Shown: positions 56,779 through 64,000 of the stretch, piece after piece
Position numbering within the stretch: position 1 is the first letter of the stretch
Layout of the letters: every line of letters begins with the position of its first letter
Assembly: GCA_030549495.1 (NCBI GenBank)
Contig: JAUIRK010000763.1
Span: 1-64,000, forward strand
Direction of reading: 5' to 3'
Source of the DNA: Nectonema munidae
Taxonomy: Eukaryota > Nematomorpha > Nectonematoida > Nectonematidae
Length of the DNA: 64,000 nt
The notes under the pieces: model-generated
What the model was told of the DNA's origin: nothing
Databases searched by the model: none
The model's input: only the letters and a program-made list of their open reading frames with translations
Position numbers and translations under genes: made by a program

Positions 56779-58867
56779 ACGAAAATTGGTTTTGCGTCAA
56801 TTTTCTTAATAGTTTTGCAACTTAAATATTCGAATATTAGAGTAAGCCATAGAAATTTCAGTATTTTAAGACTAATGTTCGAATTGTCTGCTATCTTTTT
56901 AAATAACCTTTTTCATAATTAAAAACACATTAATTTAAAAATGTGATATGAATAATTTAGGAAGTAGAAATTACTAAAAATATTTTTGACAAAATATTGA
57001 TCTAATTGAAAAGTACAAAAAACTTTTGGGAATATGATGTGAAAAGAATATTTTATTTGGAAAAAAACGATATATATCTACACTACGTTCCTATATCAAG
57101 TAAAATAAAAGAATAATGATGAATATCAGAGCATAAGAGGTATAGTTAATAGAGTATGTGATAATGGATAGACCCTGTGGTTTTTATTTGTTAATTGGTT
57201 GTAAGGATGATGACGGATCCAATGGTTTGATTATAACTTATACAATGTAAGATTTTTAATGTGGTTAAAGGTATAAAGAATAAAAAGGCAAATACTACAT
57301 CATACCGTCTTGCAGAATTAGATAATATTAGTCTAGTCTTGTGAGCTTAGTACAACTGCTTTCAACAAAAGATAATCCCTTATTTTTAATGTTTCAAGAT
57401 GTTGCTTGGGTTTCTCGTGTGCCCTCAGTTTATTGGATAACTTCCTACCAATGAACGAAATGATGCTACTAGACTGATATCAAAGATCCTTGGACAAATT
57501 TTTCTTACTCGAAGCAATTTAGAGATGGTAAGGGGAACGGGGTGGGGAGACCTATTCGCCGAGAGGATCAGAGCCAGAAGGAAGGAAAATTCACAAATAT
57601 GTTAGTTTTAAAATAATTGAATTATATCAACTTTAAAAGAAAATTGATTTATAAAAGCTATATTTTTAATAAATATGAAATACTTTTGATCGTAATAAAA
57701 TCTGATCCTGAATTTTTGGTTTAGATGAATAAGCTGTTAAAAAATAATAAAAAAATATAAAACCAAAATATAAAAAAGCAGCAAACTCTCTTCGTTTTCT
57801 TTCGACCAAACCAAAATGTCATTTTTTGACATATGGTAACGCTTCATATGCATCCATTTCTTCCACTAATTTTGGTTAGCGTTGAGAATTTATGTTATCT
57901 ATCACACTTGTTTTTCAATTTAGTGGAAAGAGAAATTTGATTATTTTCGATATTACAGTTAAAATAATAATTATGAGTTATTTGAGACTCTAATACATAC
58001 GTTTTTTTACAACCATTTTATAGATACATTTTCTTGCTTGAAACTAAAGTGAAAAACTTAAACAGGGATGTGGTTCCATCATTTGCAAATCGTTTGTATC
58101 GCTTATTTAAAATTTTCGCAAAAAAAGATTAGAAGATTTTCTTTTTTTGTCTTTGATAAACTGATTGATGGAATCATTATGATAGATATTCATTCTTCTT
58201 CTCATATCTTATTCTTCTTTGTTATAGTAGAAAAATTTTTAAATGGTTACATTTATCGTTGGTGTTTTTAAGCTTCTCATACTTCTTAAAAAACACCTTA
58301 TAAAGGGCCTAAAGCAGAAAAGAACATTTGTATATAAAGCAAGCTTGTAATAAGTTTAGTAAATTATAATATCAAAACAAAGTCATTAAAACAAGGAAAA
58401 ATAATGGTCATGAACATTGTAATAACAATCTCTTTTAGGAAAACTTTCTACAGCGATTATAGATCATCTTATTTACTAAAAAATACAATAAAGTTAATTA
58501 AAGCCTATAAATATAAATTTTTATGTTCCCTATATTTTAAAGACTAGTTTCAACTGCACGAATTATTTCTTCGCTAATTACGGAAAACGGGGAAAATACT
58601 TCCTGGCTAGGAACGGTGTAATCTCTCGCAACAGGAAGCAGGGTATTTGACGCCGTAGCACGACTGGTACTCTAGAATTTTGTATAGTAACTGGGTGTTG
58701 AATATTAGCGTATTTTTCATAAACTCTTCAAGTTGCAAAATACGTTTACATTTGAATCTTAAATATAAGTCATTTTGAAGTGATGAATGAGTTTTTCAAA
58801 ACTAATCGCATATTATATAAATTTTTCAAAAGAGATTTTTTAAGAATATGCGAGTTCAACTAGAGAA
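56779..58867. other. Intergenic sequence without recognised genes
   Basis: AT-rich DNA downstream of the myosin gene. Somewhat GC-richer patches near 57480-57590 and 58560-58680 have no frame, motif or repeat partner I can identify. Confidence 0.4.
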
Positions 58868-58871
58868 ACCG

Positions 58872-58927
58872 CCTCATTTCATTTGTTCTTTCCTCATTTC
58901 ATTTGTTCTTTCCTCATTTCATTTGTG
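58872..58927. repeat. 20-bp tandem repeat, 2.8 units
   Basis: CCTCATTTCATTTGTTCTTT starts at 58872, 58892 and 58912. Read directly. Confidence 0.9.
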
Positions 58928-59064
58928 AAAGAATTGAAGCATGGTGCTAGGGTGGAGACGGTAAGATGTAGTATTGGCCTTTTTATCCCAGTTGGCTTTC
59001 TATTTGGATGTGGTTAGAGGTGTATATTGTTTATTTCCTCAATGTGTGTGTATTGTATGGGTAT

Positions 59065-59570
59065 AAGTTATTGTTATATACAATTTTTGGTTCTATTTTG
59101 TCTTTTTGCAAATTCTTTTTTTTCTTTTTGCAATTCCATGTTGTCCTTTTACAATGTTATCTTCTCTTTTTGCTATTATTTTTGTTGTGTTTATATTGTT
59201 TTGACATATGTCATTTTTATTTAAACAATTAACACAACAAATTAGCAATTAAATTATTTAAAAAAATTTTTCACAACAAATTAGCAATTAAATTATTACA
59301 AATTTATTTATTTCTTGAATAATTTTTTTATTTTTTATTTATTTTTTTAATTTTTTCACTTAAATTTAAGAATATTTTTTTAATTGACATTAACATTATT
59401 TCAAAAAGCATAATATGTGATTATTTAGTTAAAATTGCAAAAATACGGAATGTAAAAATACAAAATAGAATTGCAAAAAGACGAAATAGAAAAGCAAAAG
59501 GACGAAATAGAAATGCAAAATAGAATTAAAAATAGAACTAAAAATTGCATATATATATATAATTTATATG
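59065..59570. repeat. Long inverted repeat with short internal repeats
   Basis: The left arm (about 59075-59190: TTCTATTTTGTCTTTTTGCA and similar) is the reverse complement of the right arm (about 59445-59560: TTGCAAAAAGACGAAATAGA). Within each arm a ~20-bp unit (GTCTTTTTGCAATTCTATTT) recurs. The loop contains a 39-bp direct repeat (59233 and 59272). Likely a foldback-type or MITE-like element; no clear target duplication. Confidence 0.7.
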
Positions 59571-59959
59571 TGTATAAGTCTGAAATAATAATTAATTACA
59601 TTAAGTTAGTGTTAATTTTAAGGATGCAAGCTGGATTTTAATTTGTTAAAATAAAATTTGTCTAAACATGACATATAAAATATTTTTAGGTTTAAGGAAA
59701 AAATTTGGAAAGTATTTGAAGTATTTTTCAATGAGAAAAACATCATTTTGTGTGAATGATTTTTGGCATGACATTTGTAAATTGTTTATGATAGATTTGA
59801 GATAGTAATTGCTAATAGTAATTGCTAGAGAGTATAGGTTTGACATGGTTGAAAAATGAGATATGATTAAAAAAGTATATTTTTTACTTGATAGTGCCCG
59901 ATTTAAACAAAAAGTTTGAGAAGCCCTGAATTAAGACATGAAAGTGTGCGCTTGCTCTT

Positions 59960-60125
59960 ACTCGCTTTTTCCACAACTGACGTTGTTGAGTCTGATTTCA
60001 GTAGGGTGATTTATCTCCTGGCACGAAATCCCTTTAAAGTATAAAGAAGAAAGGATTTGCGTCTTTCACTGAAAGCTTTTAAGCAAAAAATTGAAAAGTT
60101 ACCACTCTGCAGAAGTCAAAGGATC
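59960..60125 (+). mobile_element. hAT transposase C-terminal fragment
   Basis: FSTTDVVESDFSRVIYLLAR followed by RRKDLRLSLKAFKQKIEKL matches the dimerisation end of FAM200/ZBED5-like hAT transposases (VESGFSRVN, then GDLRLxLT). One in-frame stop between the blocks. A hAT-like terminus (AAAGTTTGAGAAGCCCTG) lies just upstream at 59912-59929. Confidence 0.65.
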
Positions 60126-60649
60126 GTAGTAAATCAAGTAAGTTAGATTCAGATGATTGTACGTGTAATCCGTGTTTTCTAAAAAAATGAGTTTAACCAA
60201 ATAATGTTTTATGTGAATTACAACTGGAGTTAGAGTTTAGAGTCCATAGTACTCACAAGATCTCACTTTGGATTGAGGTGGTCTCTTTGTTTTAGTTTTA
60301 AAAAAAAGAAAAAAAAACCATTATTTGGCACTCATCGTTTTTTAGTTCCAAATACTGAATATATAAGTATTTGAAACTAAATGATGGATCATAAACATTT
60401 TTGCATTAGATGTAGTAGATTGTGTGATTAGATTAAATTTAATTGATTTTTGGAATTTTTATGACAGGCCTGCAAAATAGGACTTTCATATAATTGTTTT
60501 AAATATATATGATGTGTATTTTTACATTTCAAGGATTCTGAATCGAAATATCATCACAGTTTTTCTCTAACACGTAAGGTTTACGCACAAATTTGTAGAG
60601 CTCACTATAAAATAAAATAAATAAAAAAAACACTAGCTAAAATAACAGT

Positions 60650-61960
60650 CAGTTTGTCACATCCTTTATTTCCCCAATCTATTCCTCTTGTCATGAAAAC
60701 TACGTCTGTATCCCTTATGTTTGTAGACATTTTCTGAAGTCTCCCGGTGCAAAATTAACCTGTGGTCCGCTAACATACTAAAGTTCCACCTTCCTTGTTA
60801 CCTTTTTTCCATCTCATTTATGTCCTGGTGGAACCTTTTGACCTGTCCTTCGTTCACATCTTCCAAATTTTATGGGAAATAGTGAAGTTGCGCATGTAGG
60901 AAATGAACTTTGAGACTCATGTTACATCCCAAAGTCTTGTAATTTTCCAGCATTCTTTTTCTTTGTAGTCTCGACCCTTATGATTCCCCAAGAAGTTTTT
61001 GATCACCTTCTTGAAGCTGATTCAGGTATTCTTTTCCTCTCATCAAGACAGTTCTTAAAATCGTCACCCTTCGTGAGCTTTCTTATGTCCAGACCAAGAA
61101 ATACTCCCTCTTAAATCTTGGCGCGTGAGAGACCAGAAAACTTTCCGCGCAAATAAGAGAAAACTTTTCCTTCCAGCGGCAAAGCATTTACAAACTGTTT
61201 CATCAGCCTCAATGGGAACTGCATTGGTAGATTTTTTATATGTCCATAATTATTTGGCATACTTATTGCTATTATACAAAAGAATGACTTTAATGGTCCT
61301 ACTTAAAGTGTCTCCTTTAGAGGCGAGTAAGTGTCTCCACTCCATCTCCTTCCCATAAGGCTCTACAATTACACATCTCGTGAGAGCCTCCGCCCTCTTT
61401 CTATTGAAGTCGTGACAAATACGTATTCTTCGTAATACCGCACAGTCTTCTTCTTCGTCAATCCTTCCAGATTTCAACTTCTACCCTACTCATTAGTATA
61501 GTGGTTGGATAAAGCCGAGTGTCGGCGAAAATTCACCATTTTAAATCCTGTGCCCAATAAACTATATTACTTTTTTAATTTTATATGATGAATCAATAAA
61601 GCTTCTTCATTGTTATAATATATACCAAACTTTTTTAGAAGTCCTTTTGTGTCAGTGCAAAACACTAAGTCATTTTCCTGGACAAAATAGTGAACAAACG
61701 CATTCTCACAATAGCGATGAAAATGATGTTAGAGCTAATAGATTCTTAGATTATCTTGAGGCTAAAAGTTCTGCTGATTCCTTTGCCAGAGCTAGATCTC
61801 GCGCTAGATCATTTAGTTCACTCTGACTAAACAGTTGAGATTCTTTGCTTTCATCTCCAATACAGAAATTTAATTCATCATTGGTGTGAGTTTCGGTGCC
61901 TGAACATAGTTGTACATCGTGCAGACAATTTGGAGGTAATGGGACTGGCACATCTGGACC
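60650..61960 (-). mobile_element. Broken gene of a transposon-associated protein family
   Basis: Conserved pieces on the - strand: ELNDLARDLALAKESAELLA near 61840-61750, TIKVILLYNSNKYAK near 61300, CNMSLKVHFLHAQLHYFP near 60920, and FHQDINEMEKR and GRWNFSMLAD near 60840-60780. From memory this combination belongs to a large protein family repeated many times in arthropod, cnidarian and other genomes, and generally seen as transposon-derived; I do not know its superfamily. The copy is broken in several places and clearly a fossil. Confidence 0.6.
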
Positions 61961-62494
61961 ATGAGAAAGAGGTCACAACGCTGATGGAAGATTCGGATAT
62001 GCAATAATTTTCCTTGTCTTCAAGCTATGCCCATGGACTTTGCATGTGCAGAAATAGCAATCATGACTGTGGTTTGTCTGCTCCCGCCATATCATTAGAA
62101 CATCCAAGGACATTGCTTTCCTTTCACCTTTTACCCACTGCCTTAACCCTATTAGTGCTGACGTTTTACGCCCCCACCCCCTTCACTAAAAAATTAATTG
62201 TAGAAAATTGGCTGAATCATATCTCTTCAAATTTTGTGACTTTTCCTAAAATCGCTAGCTGCATCTTTTGAAACCATTTTCATGGTAGTTGAATGACCCC
62301 TTCATGTCCAAAACTGTCAAACAAAATCAAAAATTAAAATTTTTCAGCAAAATTTTGACATTATCTGTACTTAACCTTATAACTTAGGATCTATATTATA
62401 TAATACCTGAAAATTTATAATTATATAGAGTTTGGAACTCATAACACTTTATATATTTAATTTTTTTAATAATCATGGCTACTTTTTAGAAAAT

Positions 62495-63560
62495 GTCAAT
62501 CAAAATTTTGATTGATCAAAAATATATCTAATAAAATATACCTTCAAATTTTACATAAAATATAAGTTTTTATACTAAATCGGTCATTCTGTTTTCATTT
62601 CTGGACTCATTTTTTACATTTAGGATTTGAAAATACCTATAAGTCAAATTTGCGGTTTACTTCTGAAAATTGTCTCCAAAAACATTCCTTCACATTTTAC
62701 ATAAATATATGTGTTATACTAAATCGGCCATGCTGGTTTCATTTCTGGACTAATTTTTTACGCTTAGGATGTGGAAATACCTATAAGTTTTAATCAAATT
62801 TGCGGTTTACTTCTAAAAATTATCTCCAAAAACATTCATTCAAATTTTACAATGAAATATATGTTATACTAAATCGGCCATGCTGGTTTCATTTCTGGAC
62901 TCATTTTTTACGTTTAGGATGTGAAAATACCTATAAGTGTTAATCAAATTTGCGGTTTACTTCTAAAAATTATCTCCAAAAACATTCATTCAAATTTTAC
63001 AATGAAATATATGTTTTATACCAGATCAACCATGCTGTTTTCATTTCTGAACTCATTTTTCACATTTAGATGTTTTAAAATATCATGCAAAATTTGCGGT
63101 TTACTTCTAAAAGCTATCTCCAAAAATATTCTCTCAATTTTACATGAAATATTGGTTTTTATACCAATTCGACCATGATAATTTTTATTTCTGAAATCAT
63201 TTTTTGCATTTAATGGTTTTAAATGTCTGAAAGTGTCAATCAAATTTTCGATTTACGTCTAATGTCTACAGAAATATTTTTAAAATTTAAATAAAATATC
63301 TGTTTTTATGCCAAATGGAAGATGCTAGTTTCCTTTTTGGACTCAGGTTTGGCATTTATGGTTTTAAAATATCTGAAAGCTTGAATCAGATTTGCGGTTT
63401 ACTTGTAGATACTGTCTTCAAAAATATTTTCAAAAAAAATAAAATATCTGTTTTATACCAAATCGCCAATGCTTATTTTATTTCTATACTGGATTTTGGA
63501 TAATACGGTTAAAAAATATCTCGAAGTGGCAATTGAATTAGTAATGTATGCCTGAAAATC
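62495..63560. repeat. Tandem array of ~144-152 bp units, about seven copies
   Basis: The landmark CTGGACTCATTTTTTAC (or its variants) begins at 62601, 62745, 62895, 63047, 63191, 63337 and 63489. Each unit also carries TTTGCGGTTTACTTCTAAAA, TCTCCAAAAACATTC and ACTAAATCGGCCATGCTG. Units 2-4 are very alike; those to the right are increasingly diverged. Noncoding; satellite-like. Confidence 0.9.
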
Positions 63561-64000
63561 AGTTCTGTAAAAATTTTTCAAAAAATGGCTGCATATTAGG
63601 TATATAGTAAAAATATACTTTTTTTTTTGTATATTTTGGCTTATAATACTTTCTACAATCATCTTGAGTATGAAATATTTATTAAAAAAAATAAAACGTA
63701 TTATAAAATCTTTTGAAATTTAGTCACTATCAAGATATTTTTAATTTAAATTGAATTTGTCCATCTTTTTCCTTTTGTGTCAAAGAGATAATTTTTTAGA
63801 TGAAGAACGTTGACAACTTTTTGTAATTGAATAATCAACATCACGAATGATTCATGAGAAAAAAACCTTTGAAATGAGATTGGTTGACAAATATTCAGGC
63901 CTGATAATAAAATCACGATACTGATAAAAAAAGTCTAAGATCATCAAGAAGATTCTTTGATCAGAATGCTTTGAGAGAGGAAAAAGTAATTTTATCCTTA
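63561..64000. other. Window end without recognised features
   Basis: AT-rich; no further unit of the tandem array and no coding signal seen. Confidence 0.4.

Noticed and set aside
59008-59232. Hydrophobic 65-74 codon frames as small membrane proteins
   Set aside because: They are translations of the T-rich left arm of the inverted repeat.
62495-63560. CRISPR-like array
   Set aside because: Units are ~146 bp and wholly repetitive without unique spacers, and the DNA is animal.

Overview
The window is AT-rich metazoan nuclear DNA dominated by one large spliced gene on the + strand. Between about 5.2 kb and 55.8 kb, 24 exons encode the last 1,888 residues of a class VII unconventional myosin (myosin VIIa/crinkled type). 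In order these are: C-terminal half of the motor head, IQ motifs, a short charged linker, MyTH4, FERM, SH3, MyTH4, FERM, stop, AATAAA. All exon junctions keep one reading frame (5,667 nt including the stop), and the length is close to the matching part of vertebrate myosin VIIa. The P-loop half of the head is not in the window. Intron sizes are bimodal: four of 50-61 nt, the rest from about 0.2 to 5.1 kb. The host is an AT-rich invertebrate animal with large introns; I cannot name it further.

The introns are a graveyard of transposable elements. 1-3936 (-): almost complete CR1/Jockey-superfamily LINE with a PHD-like ORF1, an APE endonuclease and a reverse transcriptase, ending in a (TTATG)n tail. 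8.2-9.7 kb (+): a LINE-like element carrying only ORF1. 19.5-21.7 kb (-): old relative of the first LINE, interrupted by two small hAT elements. 28.15-29.37 kb (-): RTE-clade LINE fossil. 32.4-35.6 kb: a sense LINE fossil apparently split by an antisense one. 43.5-44.8 kb (-): 5'-truncated LINE with 71-bp repeats in its 3' UTR. 45.3-45.9 kb (-): hAT transposase fossil. Four 130-131 bp piggyBac-type MITEs (TTAA, CCC...GGG) and three tRNA-like SINE copies are also present.

Downstream of the gene (55.8-64 kb) I see no host gene. This stretch holds a piggyBac-type MITE, a long inverted repeat, a hAT transposase fragment, a broken gene of a transposon-associated protein family (60.65-61.96 kb, -) and a tandem array of about seven units of 144-152 bp (62.5-63.56 kb).

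The protein would be an actin-based motor whose two MyTH4-FERM tails bind cargo and microtubules or membrane adaptors, as in stereocilia, bristles and other actin protrusions. Five of the seven LINE copies lie antisense to the host gene. No operon, CRISPR, rRNA or convincing tRNA gene was seen.
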